NCBI GenBank assembly: GCA_016935885.1
Contig: JAFGQA010000248.1
Span: 1 to 64,000, forward strand
DNA length: 64,000 nucleotides
From: Phycisphaerae bacterium
GTDB taxonomy: Bacteria; Planctomycetota; Phycisphaerae; UBA1845; UTPLA1
Direction: 5' to 3'
Position numbers and translations under genes: made by a program. The notes beneath the pieces are model-generated. The model did no database searches and was not told the DNA's origin. It worked only from the letters and a program-made list of their open reading frames with translations. Below are positions 52,447 through 60,834 of this stretch, piece by piece (within the stretch, counting starts at the first letter, position 1; each line of letters starts with the position of its first letter).

Positions 52447-53424
52447 TTAGTCCAGCACTACGCGCCGCTTCAGCCGGCCGGTCAGGGCCGACAGGCTGCC
52501 CGGATCAAGCAACTCCTGCTTGAGCACGGCGCAGGCCTGGCTCAGCTTCTCCGCTAGGTCCGGCTGCTCCTTCAGCGTTTCGCCGGTGAGGCCGAAGAGC
52601 TGGGTCTTCAGCTCGCCCAACTGCGCCGCCGTGTCGGCATCGTTGAAGATGTTCATGGCGTGGAAGTGCTCGATCTTGCGGCGGATGGCCTGCAGCGTCT
52701 TGCCGTGGACCTTGCCGTCGGCGTCGATGACCTGGTCGCAGAACTCGGCGACCTCCTTGCGGAAGGCCATCACGTAATCGGCCGCGAACTGCTGGCACTC
52801 GGCCCGGAGATTCTGCTTCATCAGTGCGAGCTGCTCAGCGCGGCACTGCTGCCCCGCCAACTCGGCCTCGATGTCGTCGATCGCCATCGCGCTGGCGGCG
52901 CCGGCGACCTTGAAGGTGTGCCAGCCGAAGCCGAACTTCTTCCGCAGCTCGTCCGCCGCCGGATAGGCCGCGTCGGGCACGTCGGCGTGCAGCGACTGCC
53001 ACTCCGCCCGGAACTGGGGATACTGAACCAGGAAGTCCTCCACGGCCTGGTCGAACTCGGCCTTGAGCAACTGGAGCTCATCGATCAGTTCCGGCACATG
53101 GTCCCAGGGCACGAAGTGAGCGTTGGCCGCGGGGAACGGCTTCGAGAACTTTCCGAGCTGGTGACGGGCCTTCTTCTCGATCTGCTGAAAGACCTTGCGG
53201 CCCTTGTCAGGGTCGATCAGCTCCTTCGAGCCGAACGAGGCAATCGCCTTGCTCTCGACCTCGGACGGCGAGAGGTTGAAGTCCTGCGGCTCGTTGCCGA
53301 TGCGGCAGGACCAGTACGCGGACCGGATGACGAACAGGCATCCGAGCTGGAACAGGTTGATCGGCTGCTCGCCATTGTTGGAAGCCGCGTGTGCCTGCGG
53401 TGCAGGCGCAGTGAGAGTCGTCAT
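52447..53424 (-). CDS. DUF3150 family protein
   Basis: A 325-aa helical protein matching DUF3150: an N-terminal IRSAYWSCRI and ELIDPDKGRKVFQQIEKKARHQLGKFSKPFP, then long coiled-coil-like helices (RRKIEHFHAMNIFNDADTAAQLGELKTQL). These proteins accompany MoxR/CobS-like AAA ATPases and vWA proteins in phage and mobile-element loci, as here. GGAG stands 7 bases before ATG53424. Inference: substrate or scaffold of the ATPases. Confidence 0.82.
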   Translation of the reverse strand: MTTLTAPAPQAHAASNNGEQPINLFQLGCLFVIRSAYWSCRIGNEPQDFNLSPSEVESKAIASFGSKELIDPDKGRKVFQQIEKKARHQLGKFSKPFPAANAHFVPWDHVPELIDELQLLKAEFDQAVEDFLVQYPQFRAEWQSLHADVPDAAYPAADELRKKFGFGWHTFKVAGAASAMAIDDIEAELAGQQCRAEQLALMKQNLRAECQQFAADYVMAFRKEVAEFCDQVIDADGKVHGKTLQAIRRKIEHFHAMNIFNDADTAAQLGELKTQLFGLTGETLKEQPDLAEKLSQACAVLKQELLDPGSLSALTGRLKRRVVLD

Positions 53425-53479
53425 GGGTGTTCTCCAATCAAACAGGGTTACGGGTTGTGAAAATAGAACTATGTGTCCG

Positions 53480-55045
53480 TCAGACGGTCACGCGCCGTTT
53501 GCGGACGTTTCCGGAGGCGATGGATGGGGTGTGGCCGTTGCCGGCCGGCATGGTGTGGCTGTCGAGCCAATGGGTCATCTCGGTCACCGACTCGGGGTCG
53601 GTCTTCGACAGCGGGCGAATCTGCGGGATGGCCGCCACCAAGTGGTCCGTGGTCAACTCCTCGCCGGCCTGGAAGGCGAGCTTCAGCGCCATTTGGACCA
53701 CTTCCTTGATGTCCGCGCCGGTGTAGCCCTCGGACTGCTTGGTGAGCTGGTCCAGGTCGAACTCTGTCGCATCCCTGCCGCGGAGTTTCAGGTGGATCGT
53801 GAAGATCTCCTGGCGCTCCGCGTGCGTGGGCAGGTACACGCCGTAGAGCTCGTCGAACCGGCCCTTCCGTGTAAACTCCACCGGCAGGGCCCGGATGTTG
53901 TTGGCCGTAGCCACCACGTACACCGGGCAGGAGCGGTCGGAGAGCCATTTCAGGAAGATCCCAAAGGCTCGCTGGGCGGCGCCGCCGTCCAGCTCGCCGC
54001 CGACACCGCCGAAACCCTTCTCGATCTCGTCCAGTTGCAGGACGCACGAGCCCAGGCCCTCGAGCAGGCGGATGGCCTCGCGCATGTTGCGCTCGGATTC
54101 GCCGACCCACTTGGACATGAGGCTGCCGACGTCGAGTTGAATCAGCGGCAAGCCCAGGTAGCTGGCGATGCACAGGCTCATCTGTGTCTTACCGCCGCCG
54201 GAAATGCCGACCAGCAGCAGGCCGCGGGGGAACTCGATGCCGAACTTGCGGGCGTCGGGCCCGAAGCAGGGCTTGTCGAGCTGGACGTGGCGTTTGACGT
54301 TTTCCCAGCCGCCGATGAGGTCCAGGCCGCCGGCGGGCGGGTCGCGATATTCCAGCAACCCTGTCCGGCGAATGACCTCGGCTTTCTCGTTGAGGATCAG
54401 CCGGGCGGCCTGACCGTTGAGCTTCTTGAACTTGCGCAACGCCAGGGCGGTGCGGTCCTCGACCTGTTGTTGGGTCATGCCGCGGCAGGCCGTAACCAGC
54501 GCAGGCATGGACGCCTCATCGATCGGGTGGTCCTCGCCTACGTAGCGAATGGCCTTCTCGATCGCCGCGTCGTTCGGCAGCTTGAACTCGATCGTGGTGA
54601 CGTCGTGCTGCAGCACAGGTGGGATTTCGAAGTCCACGCCGACGAAGATCACGGTCCGGCCGGTGTGGGCCAGCACGTCCCGGATTTCGCTGAGCCAGGC
54701 GAGCACGATGTCGAAGTACGCGAAGGTCCGCGATTGCAGGTAGCAGCCGAAGTCCTTCAGCACGAACAGGGCCTCCTCGGGCAACTCCAGGATCTGCTGG
54801 GGCGCCATTTGCGGGTTGGGCTGGCCGAGTTCGGCGCCGGACTCGGTCTTGGCCGGCTTGCCGTCCGCGTCCTGCCAACCGGTAGCCGGTGACCAGACGA
54901 AGATCGGTCGGCCGTCGGGCGGCAGTTCCGCCGCGACCTCCTTCAACTCCTGCACGAAGCGGGTTTTCTCCGGCGTCTGCGCGTGCAGGTACGCATGTCC
55001 GGAGAGCACGTAGTCAATCAGGCCTTGTCGAAACGAGTCCATCAT
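53480..55045 (-). CDS. Ycf46-like AAA+ ATPase
   Basis: A 521-aa classic AAA ATPase. The N-terminal ~240 residues contain a degenerate ATPase-like fold (VLKDFGCYL, then VIFVGVDFEIPPVL) as in Ycf46. The active AAA module has Walker A LLVGISGGGKTQ near 285 and Walker B VLQLDEIEKGFGG near 338, sensor 1 VVATANNIRALP, arginine fingers in FTRKGRFDE, and the small-lid GADIKEVVQMALKLAF. ATG55045 is chosen for AAGGAG 6 bases upstream. With DUF1257 and DUF2997 it forms a set of homologues of plastid/cyanobacterial ORFs; role unknown, possibly remodelling of a partner complex. Confidence 0.88.
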   Translation of the reverse strand: MMDSFRQGLIDYVLSGHAYLHAQTPEKTRFVQELKEVAAELPPDGRPIFVWSPATGWQDADGKPAKTESGAELGQPNPQMAPQQILELPEEALFVLKDFGCYLQSRTFAYFDIVLAWLSEIRDVLAHTGRTVIFVGVDFEIPPVLQHDVTTIEFKLPNDAAIEKAIRYVGEDHPIDEASMPALVTACRGMTQQQVEDRTALALRKFKKLNGQAARLILNEKAEVIRRTGLLEYRDPPAGGLDLIGGWENVKRHVQLDKPCFGPDARKFGIEFPRGLLLVGISGGGKTQMSLCIASYLGLPLIQLDVGSLMSKWVGESERNMREAIRLLEGLGSCVLQLDEIEKGFGGVGGELDGGAAQRAFGIFLKWLSDRSCPVYVVATANNIRALPVEFTRKGRFDELYGVYLPTHAERQEIFTIHLKLRGRDATEFDLDQLTKQSEGYTGADIKEVVQMALKLAFQAGEELTTDHLVAAIPQIRPLSKTDPESVTEMTHWLDSHTMPAGNGHTPSIASGNVRKRRVTV

Positions 55046-55067
55046 CAGGTTCTCCTTGTAATTGGGG

Positions 55068-55073
55068 TACAAT
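55068..55073 (+). promoter_or_regulatory. Possible -10 element for a leaderless DUF123 transcript
   Basis: TACAAT at 55068-55073 ends 9 bases before ATG55083 and no Shine-Dalgarno site precedes that ATG, which would fit a leaderless mRNA. No good -35 is visible. Confidence 0.3.
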
Positions 55074-55082
55074 GGGCGTGTC

Positions 55083-55502
55083 ATGCGAACATCGCAGACA
55101 CAAACGGGGCCGACGTTCACGCCCGCACTCGACGCGTGGCCGGATGCGGGCGTGTATCAGCTATGGATCGAGCTGCGTCGGCCCGTGAAGGTGGGTGTCG
55201 GGGCCCTCGGCGTGATCCACTTCACCAAGGGCATGTATATCTACACCGGGCGTGCCGCGCGCGGCTTGCGCGCTCGGGTGCTCCGCCATACGCGAGGCGC
55301 AGTGCGACTGCACTGGCACATCGATTACTTACTGGCGCAGCGAAATGCCCGGGTTGAAAGGGTGGTCCTGGCATCCGCGGACCCCGATGATGAGTGCCGC
55401 GTGAACTGTGCGGCGGCGGACGGTCGGGTCGCGGTGCTAGGCTTCGGCGCCTCGGACTGCCGGAACGGTTGTCCGGGGCACCTGTCGAAGGTGGGATGCT
55501 GA
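55083..55502 (+). CDS. DUF123 GIY-YIG-like nuclease-domain protein
   Basis: A 139-aa protein of the DUF123 (GIY-YIG superfamily) class, usually fused to or beside endonuclease III. GVYQLWIELRRPVKVGVGALGVIHFTKGMYIYTGRA holds the degenerate GIY and YIG strands, RLHWHIDYLLA the conserved HWHIDYLL, and GFGASDCRNGCPGHL the C-terminal G-x-SDC-x-C-x-HL motif. It is the only plus-strand gene in a long minus-strand array. The stand-alone form may be a nuclease or a DNA-binding accessory; the endonuclease III-like gene at 43.5 kb is on the same element. Confidence 0.88.
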   Translation: MRTSQTQTGPTFTPALDAWPDAGVYQLWIELRRPVKVGVGALGVIHFTKGMYIYTGRAARGLRARVLRHTRGAVRLHWHIDYLLAQRNARVERVVLASADPDDECRVNCAAADGRVAVLGFGASDCRNGCPGHLSKVGC

Positions 55503-55509
55503 GGCGGGG

Positions 55510-55764
55510 TTACCAGTCGATGGCGGTTGGCCAAGTGTGGCCGTTGGGGCAGCAGACCAGCGGCCGGTTCTCGGGACTCTCGGGCTTTTCCTCGTGTTCG
55601 AGGACGGTGCGCTGTTCGTCCCACCAGATTTCGGTCCAGCCGCCGTAGTCGACGTCAACGCCAGGGCCGGGCTCGCCGTCAAAGTCGGCCCGACCGGTCA
55701 GGTGCTCAAGGGTCCCCTTGGCGGGTTCGCCGCAATCGGGACACAGCGGTGTGTGGAGTTTCAT
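55510..55764 (-). CDS. Small zinc-binding protein
   Basis: An 84-aa protein. CPDCGEP near residue 9 and CCPNGH near 72 provide two Cys/His pairs for one zinc; the middle has VDVDYGGWTEIWWDEQRTVLEHE. ATG55764 overlaps the clamp-gene stop (GTGATGA). Unrecognised but clearly in the operon. It converges on the DUF123 gene with 7 bases between. Confidence 0.65.
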   Translation of the reverse strand: MKLHTPLCPDCGEPAKGTLEHLTGRADFDGEPGPGVDVDYGGWTEIWWDEQRTVLEHEEKPESPENRPLVCCPNGHTWPTAIDW

Positions 55765-57053
55765 CACGCCGCCTCCGTTGCAGAGGGGACCTTCTGCTGC
55801 TCCTGATCCCCGTCCAGGTGCTCCGGATAGTTGGAGCCGAGGTTCTCACGCGTGGCCTCGAGTCCCGCGTTAACCGGCATGAGGACCCAGCGCACGACGG
55901 CATCGTAGCGATCGGAGATCAGCGCCGGCTTGCTGTAGACCTTGCGATCGCTGCCGTAGCCGTTCTGACCGACATCGATGACGACTGCATCGCTGTCGAG
56001 CGTCTTAAGCGCATCCAGCAGGTACGCCGGATTGAACGCCGTGCGGATCATGGCGTCACCGCCGCCAAGGAACTCGGTCGGCAACCTGGCCTCAGATCTG
56101 CCGACGCCCGGCGCTTCCGCCCGCAGCAGCAGTCCCTGCGGTCCGAGGTCTAACCGCACCATGCGGCTTTCCTCGTTCGTCGTCAGCGCCACCTCCATCA
56201 GCGTTTCGACCAGCGCAGCGCGCGGGATGGCGAACTTGGATTGGCTTCGCGGCGTGACGTCCCGATAGACTGGGAAACGCCCGTCGCACTCGTATGTCGC
56301 GATCAACCAATCGGGACCGGCGGCAAAGACACGCCCGGGCAGGGCATCGCCTTTCTCGTTTTTCTCGCGGTGAACCGCGAGTGCCAGGAAGTCGGTGTCC
56401 CGGTCGGTCAGCTTCTCGATCAACCGGCAGAACCGATGCGGCATCAAGGCCACACCGTCCAGTTCGCCCGCATTACGCAGCTCGACCGTGACCAGGCGCC
56501 TTCCGTCCGTGGCTACCAGGCGCGAGCCCTTCTCGTTGGATTCAAGCAGGATGCCGTCGATGGCATACCGGCTGGCCTCCTTGGCCACGCCATGGCTGGC
56601 CACGTTCAGGGCGTGGACCAGCTCCGCGGCGTCGACCTCGATCGAGTCGCCCTCCAGCTGCGACGGCACCGCGGGGAATTCCGCAGGGTCGTACGTCTGG
56701 AGTGCATGCTCGACACGCCCGCCATTGATGAGCAGACGTGCACCATCCTCTGACAGCGACAGGCTGCACGCCGGGTGCTTCGAGGCCTTGAGCCGACGGC
56801 TCAGCTCGGCCAAGGGTACCACGCAGGGCGGCAACGATCCGTCGGCCGGCATGTGCGCGAAAAGCGAGAGCTCGCCGTCCGTGGCCTGTAGGCTGACAAG
56901 GCCTTCGGCGATCTCCAGGCGCACACAGGTCAGGATCGGTTTGGGGAACCGGACCGGCACGACGTGCTTCGCCCGGTCCAGAAGTGTGACCAGCGCGGTG
57001 CGAGACAGTTCGACCGCGTTGGTCTGGGTTGCGGTTTGCTCTGCAGTCAACAT
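55764..57053 (-). CDS. dnaN: Beta sliding clamp homologue (DnaN-like)
   Basis: A 429-aa homologue of the polymerase III beta clamp: the three-domain pattern with LFAHMPADGSLPPCVVPLAELSRRLKA (domain 1), RYAIDGILLESNEKGSRLVATDGRRLVTVEL (the highly conserved end of domain 2 start) and FNPAYLLDALKTLDSDAVVIDV (domain 3). AGGAGA stands 7 bases before ATG57053. The usual last residues M-P-M-R-L are replaced by a hydrophilic tail, so partner binding may differ. A clamp in an accessory array beside AAA and vWA proteins suggests an element-specific replication or repair complex. Confidence 0.88.
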   Translation of the reverse strand: MLTAEQTATQTNAVELSRTALVTLLDRAKHVVPVRFPKPILTCVRLEIAEGLVSLQATDGELSLFAHMPADGSLPPCVVPLAELSRRLKASKHPACSLSLSEDGARLLINGGRVEHALQTYDPAEFPAVPSQLEGDSIEVDAAELVHALNVASHGVAKEASRYAIDGILLESNEKGSRLVATDGRRLVTVELRNAGELDGVALMPHRFCRLIEKLTDRDTDFLALAVHREKNEKGDALPGRVFAAGPDWLIATYECDGRFPVYRDVTPRSQSKFAIPRAALVETLMEVALTTNEESRMVRLDLGPQGLLLRAEAPGVGRSEARLPTEFLGGGDAMIRTAFNPAYLLDALKTLDSDAVVIDVGQNGYGSDRKVYSKPALISDRYDAVVRWVLMPVNAGLEATRENLGSNYPEHLDGDQEQQKVPSATEAA

Positions 57054-57088
57054 CACTACGTCTCCTATGCTTGGGGTTTCCGAAAACG

Positions 57089-57132
57089 AAAAAAGCCGGC
57101 GCGCAGCGGGACCATCCCGGCAGCGCACCGGC
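57089..57132 (-). terminator. Rho-independent terminator/attenuator upstream of the clamp gene
   Basis: Minus-strand hairpin built of GCCGG/CCGGC, GCGC/GCGC and CGGGA/TCCCG segments (57132-57095) followed by TTTTTT (57094-57089). It stands between the 81-aa gene and the clamp gene, so clamp expression may need readthrough or its own promoter. Confidence 0.7.
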
Positions 57133-57165
57133 TCACGAAACTCAGCTACACTTCGATGAGGGGAG

Positions 57166-57411
57166 TCAGCCGCCGAACGAAGGTGTGCTTGGTTGCTCGG
57201 CAGGCTCTTGCTGATTGGGCGGGGAGGCGGTGTCGGACGTTACGAGGTAACGCACGCAGCGGTCGCCGTTTTCGTCCGTCCAGAGTAACTCGTGGTCGTC
57301 TTCGACGCCGTCCACGTCGTAATCCCGCACTTCCACGGTGACGTTCGGCTCGCGAACGTCCACGTCAGCCACACCACCTTCGACGGTGACAAGCACGTCG
57401 GCATGGTTCAT
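57166..57411 (-). CDS. Small acidic hypothetical protein
   Basis: An 81-aa acidic protein (ADVLVTVEGGVADVDVREPNVTVEVRDYDVDGVEDD) with a repeating beta pattern, then LLWTDENGDRCVRYLVTS and a Pro/Gln-rich tail. GGAGG stands 7 bases before ATG57411, overlapping the preceding stop. Unrecognised; compact beta-sandwich or DNA-mimic are guesses. Confidence 0.6.
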   Translation of the reverse strand: MNHADVLVTVEGGVADVDVREPNVTVEVRDYDVDGVEDDHELLWTDENGDRCVRYLVTSDTASPPNQQEPAEQPSTPSFGG

Positions 57412-58139
57412 GGCCGCACCTCCTCGGTGCAGCCGTCCGAACCCGGCGTAGCTTCGCCGCTGAGGCTCAGCGCCTTCTCGCGAAGGTGCTTGCGCTCGAC
57501 CGTGCCGTACTCGGCACACTCGGGCATGTTGAAGAGACGGACGTACGCGAAGCACGTACCGTTCCGGCCGGGCTCGACGTTCCGGGCCTCGCCGATCACA
57601 TGGCCCTCGGCCACAACCCAGTGCGAAAACGCCGGATCGGATATCAGTGTTGACCGGTTGCCCACGGCGATTGCCGGCACGTGCGACTTGGCGCTAAGTT
57701 CCGCCAGGAAGTTGGCCATGTTCTGCGCCTGTTGCTGACGCGAGATGGGGTCACTTTCGCAGGCTGGAATCGGCCGGCCGATGACCTCGACCTGGTCCGG
57801 GTCCAGTTCCACGACCACGCGGCCGTTTTCATCGCCGTACCATTCAATGTACGGGTACGCCACGTAGTCCCGCGGCTCCCGGCCCGCGGTGATGTCACCG
57901 ACGTCGCCGGTCTGGTGCCGGTGGAAGCTGTCCATGTAGCTCGCCGCTTCGGGGTTGTTGTCGCAACCGTCGCCCTTCAGGCGGATCTTCGCGCCGCGGA
58001 TGTCGCGGTGGAAGTTGCCCTTCAGCTCAAAGGTTACCTTCTCCTTCATCCCGGCGAACCGCATCCAGCCCGTGACCTTGCCGGGCGTGGTGTTGTCCAG
58101 CTCGCCTTCCATCAGATACTCACTTGGTCTCCATGCCAT
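57408..58139 (-). CDS. Hypothetical protein of the CobT/clamp array
   Basis: A 243-aa protein, beta-rich in the first half (GELDNTTPGKVTGWMRFAGMKEKVTFELKGNFHRDIRGAKIRL) and then helical. No cysteine cluster, P-loop or membrane segment. GGAGG stands 7 bases before ATG58139. It overlaps the 81-aa gene. I recognise no family; constant neighbourhood is the main information. Confidence 0.65.
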   Translation of the reverse strand: MAWRPSEYLMEGELDNTTPGKVTGWMRFAGMKEKVTFELKGNFHRDIRGAKIRLKGDGCDNNPEAASYMDSFHRHQTGDVGDITAGREPRDYVAYPYIEWYGDENGRVVVELDPDQVEVIGRPIPACESDPISRQQQAQNMANFLAELSAKSHVPAIAVGNRSTLISDPAFSHWVVAEGHVIGEARNVEPGRNGTCFAYVRLFNMPECAEYGTVERKHLREKALSLSGEATPGSDGCTEEVRP

Positions 58140-58166
58140 GATTACACCTCCGATTCGTGCCTGAAA

Positions 58167-58194
58167 TGGCACGCCTCATACGCTGGGCGTGCCA
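58167..58194. terminator. Intergenic hairpin, possible attenuator
   Basis: TGGCACGCC (58167-58175) pairs exactly with GGCGTGCCA (58186-58194) around a 10-base loop, in the short gap between two minus-strand genes. Followed on the minus strand by TTTC only. One of several such hairpins in this array. Confidence 0.5.
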
Positions 58195-58216
58195 TACCTG
58201 TGTTTGATTTGTTGAT

Positions 58217-58789
58217 TCAGTGCTTCGGTTTCCAGAAGCTCCAGCCGTTCGTTACCCCGCCGCCGCGACCGAGGTTTGCGATTCGGCGGTACTCTTCGGT
58301 CGCTTCGATCGCGGCGCGCGTCGGGGTGATGCAAACGCGGCCTTGAGCGGGGCCTGACGTGATGAGCACGCTCTTGCCGCTCTTGACCTGGGAGTTCTCC
58401 ACCACGGCGGCGGTAAAGACCTCACCGTTGATGCGGCCCTCCAGCTCGGTGTCGATGGGCCACCAGGGATGTGGCGTACGCGGTTGGCCAACGCAGGTCG
58501 TTGAAACCTTGGACTCCCGAGTGCGTTGGCGCTCGCGGGCACCGCGGGAGGGACCTGGTGCCAGAGGCAACGGAGCGGGCTCCTCCGCCGAGGTAGTCGC
58601 AGATTCCGGTTCGGGCTCGGCGATGGCGACCGCAGCAGTAGCTGCAGCATCCGTCGCCATGTCTTTTGCCCTGCGTTGACGGGGGCTCGGGTTCTCTCCG
58701 CCGGGAGGCATCCCGCGCACGTAGTCCAGGTCGTCCGCAGTCAACGTGCTTGCCATCTGCAACATTATCTCCGTTTGCTTATCCAACAT
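58217..58789 (-). CDS. RAMA-like (modified-DNA reader) domain protein
   Basis: A 190-aa protein with a Pro/Ala/Glu-rich middle and a C-terminal ~90-residue domain: WPIDTELEGRINGEVFTAAVVENSQVKSGKSVLITSG, then PTRAAIEATEEYRRIANLGRGGGVTNGWSFWK. The order (small beta-barrel, S/T-P-T-x-A-A helix, G-rich turn, NGWxFW) resembles the RAMA restriction-system modified-DNA reader or DUF4357/DUF2924 domains. AAGGGGG precedes ATG58789, which overlaps the vWA gene by 11 bases. Reader function is inferred from that pattern. Confidence 0.6.
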   Translation of the reverse strand: MLDKQTEIMLQMASTLTADDLDYVRGMPPGGENPSPRQRRAKDMATDAAATAAVAIAEPEPESATTSAEEPAPLPLAPGPSRGARERQRTRESKVSTTCVGQPRTPHPWWPIDTELEGRINGEVFTAAVVENSQVKSGKSVLITSGPAQGRVCITPTRAAIEATEEYRRIANLGRGGGVTNGWSFWKPKH

Positions 58790-60764
58790 GTTTCAGCCCC
58801 CTTTGTAATGTGCGGCCCAGCAGTTTGCAGAGTTGGGCCGGCAGGTCTTCAAGGTGATGAACCACGATGGTGTCACTCACGATCTCTTGCAGGCTTTCGT
58901 CCATGATCCCCACGCCGACGAGTTCGATGCCGGACGCGGCGATCTTCATTGCCGCCTGCTTGGCGTGGTGGCATGCTGATTGGTCGCAGGCTTCACAGCC
59001 TGCCCGGCCGTCGGTAAGCACGAGCATGATCTTTCTGCTCTCGGGCCTGGCTGCGAGCCTACCGGCGCCGATGAGCATGGCCTCGCCGAGGGGCGTGAGG
59101 CCCGTGCCACAGATGCCTGGCAGGCGCCGCATGGCCGCCTTGACCGGCTCCTCGTAGCGTTTGATGAGGCCGATCTCCAGGTTGGAGAAGCGGCTGAAGC
59201 GCTGGCGGATGGTGACCATGTCTTCGCCGGTCTGGCCAGCGGCGTCGTTGAGGGTAAAGGCCTCGCCAGTGGTGAAGGTGAACGCCTCGGTGGGGGTTTT
59301 CAGGTCGTGCAGAGCCTCCAGCAGGACGCGCATCGACGCGCGGGCCACGTCCATCTTCTGGGTGGTCATGCTGCCGGAGGCATCGAGAGCGATGCCGACG
59401 GCGGTGGATCTGCCTTGCACCATCGCCCGGGTGCGAAAGACGTTCAAACTTGGCCGGTCCATGCAGAGCTGGTGGAGGGTTCGCGGGGAGAGGTCGCCCT
59501 GGTCCTGCTCTTCCCGCCACCAGCGTTTCTCGGCGGAGCGGAGGGCGTTGGCGAGACCGCGCCGCAAGCGCCGCACGGTGTCCACGCCGGTGGCGAGCAG
59601 TGCCTTCACATCCTGCTCGTTGGCGTCAGCGATGACCTCGATGCGGTCGTGCTGCTTGGTGAAGACGCGGTAGCGGGTGGACGGGTCGGCCTGGGCGATG
59701 GATTCGGCGATGGCCTCCGCCAGAACTTCGGCGATGAGGGCACCGGCGACATCGCCACCTTGCCCGGAGGCTACCGAGGCGCCGCCTGTTTCTGCGCCGG
59801 CCGGAGCTTCCTCCTTGCTGCCTGCGGTACCAGTTGGTTGGTCGCCGGATGCGGCTTCATCGGGCTGCGATTCGACGTCCTGATCGGGGCCCGATTCAGG
59901 CGCCGAGCGGTCACCGTCCTTGCCATCGGCATTTTCGCCATCGGCCTCGTCGGCATCATCCGCATCGTCTGGTTCGTCTGGCTCGTCTGCCTCGCCAGCG
60001 TCGCCTTGCGAGTTGTCGTCAGACGCACCGGCGGCCTCGGATTCTTCGCTCTCGCCGTTCGGGTTACTGCACCCGTTACCGGCATCGCCGCTGTCGCTGG
60101 ATTCGCCGTCGCCGTCAGCGTTCCTAGTGGGTTCCTTGTCAACATCGGACGCCGTTGCGTCCGGTGGCGGCTGCTGTGCCTTCTGCGGCGGATTGTTCTT
60201 GCACCAGCGATCCAGCAGGCGCTCTGCGAGTTCCGCAGCGGCGAAGCTGTTCTTGACGGAGGCGAAGCCGTCCAGCAAATCTTCATAGCCCGCAAGGCAC
60301 TTGTTCAGGCCCAGCATGTCGTGGTGGTGCGAGAGCTTGAGGTACACGGCGGTACAAAAGCGGCGGAAAGGGCCGGCTTCACGCAACCGCGACATGACTC
60401 GGCCGCGTACTTGCCGGAACATGGCGTCCAAGTTGGCACGGACGCCCGGCCAACGCTGCATCACCTTCCGCTCCACCAGGGCATCCTCGACGACGTTGAG
60501 GAGCCCTTCGGCACCAGGGTGCTTCTCGGAGAACTTCTTCAACACCTTGAAATCCGAGAAGGCCACGTGGCCCATCTCGTGATCGAGATAACCGACGACC
60601 ATCCGCTCCAGCGGTTCGTCCATTGGCTCGGGGAGTGACGGCAGGAGGATTCTCTTGCCATCGGTGCAGGCGCAATCGCCCTGGCACAGGACGGTCACGC
60701 CGAATTGCTCAGTCAGTGTTCTGGCCAGCCGTTCAAGCTGGCCCTCGAATGGGTTTGCACGCAT
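58779..60764 (-). CDS. CobT-like protein with HExxH and vWA domain
   Basis: A 661-aa protein. VVGYLDHEMGHVAFSDF near 60 gives an HEMGH zinc-type motif in a helical N-terminal region (LLNVVEDALVERKVMQ). An extremely acidic Asp/Glu/Ser stretch fills ~230-400. The C-terminal vWA domain has the MIDAS motif GIALDASGSMTTQKMD near 463 and LVLTDGRAGCEAC. CobT has the same plan, but no CobN is present; such CobS/CobT-like pairs in mobile elements and phages are not cobalamin genes. GGAG precedes ATG60764. Confidence 0.88.
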   Translation of the reverse strand: MRANPFEGQLERLARTLTEQFGVTVLCQGDCACTDGKRILLPSLPEPMDEPLERMVVGYLDHEMGHVAFSDFKVLKKFSEKHPGAEGLLNVVEDALVERKVMQRWPGVRANLDAMFRQVRGRVMSRLREAGPFRRFCTAVYLKLSHHHDMLGLNKCLAGYEDLLDGFASVKNSFAAAELAERLLDRWCKNNPPQKAQQPPPDATASDVDKEPTRNADGDGESSDSGDAGNGCSNPNGESEESEAAGASDDNSQGDAGEADEPDEPDDADDADEADGENADGKDGDRSAPESGPDQDVESQPDEAASGDQPTGTAGSKEEAPAGAETGGASVASGQGGDVAGALIAEVLAEAIAESIAQADPSTRYRVFTKQHDRIEVIADANEQDVKALLATGVDTVRRLRRGLANALRSAEKRWWREEQDQGDLSPRTLHQLCMDRPSLNVFRTRAMVQGRSTAVGIALDASGSMTTQKMDVARASMRVLLEALHDLKTPTEAFTFTTGEAFTLNDAAGQTGEDMVTIRQRFSRFSNLEIGLIKRYEEPVKAAMRRLPGICGTGLTPLGEAMLIGAGRLAARPESRKIMLVLTDGRAGCEACDQSACHHAKQAAMKIAASGIELVGVGIMDESLQEIVSDTIVVHHLEDLPAQLCKLLGRTLQRGLKHVG

Positions 60765-60794
60765 ACGTTTTTCTCCTTTCGCGCAAAGAAATGG

Positions 60795-60830
60795 GCCATG
60801 CGTGTCACGCGTGATGACCAGCACGGCCCC
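60795..60830. other. Weak inverted repeat between the vWA and AAA genes
   Basis: GGGCC..TGC pairs with GCA..GGCCC across a long loop, in the 70-base gap between two minus-strand genes. Imperfect (5+3 bp), noted only since neighbours in this array carry better hairpins. Confidence 0.25.
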
Positions 60831-60834
60831 GGAA

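Noticed and set aside
53195..54892. 565-aa plus-strand open frame
   Set aside because: Antisense to the Ycf46-like ATPase and DUF3150 genes; no protein-like pattern.
58980..60638. 552-aa plus-strand open frame
   Set aside because: Antisense to the vWA gene; its long hydrophobic runs are the mirror of the Asp/Glu-rich stretch of the real protein, not membrane helices.
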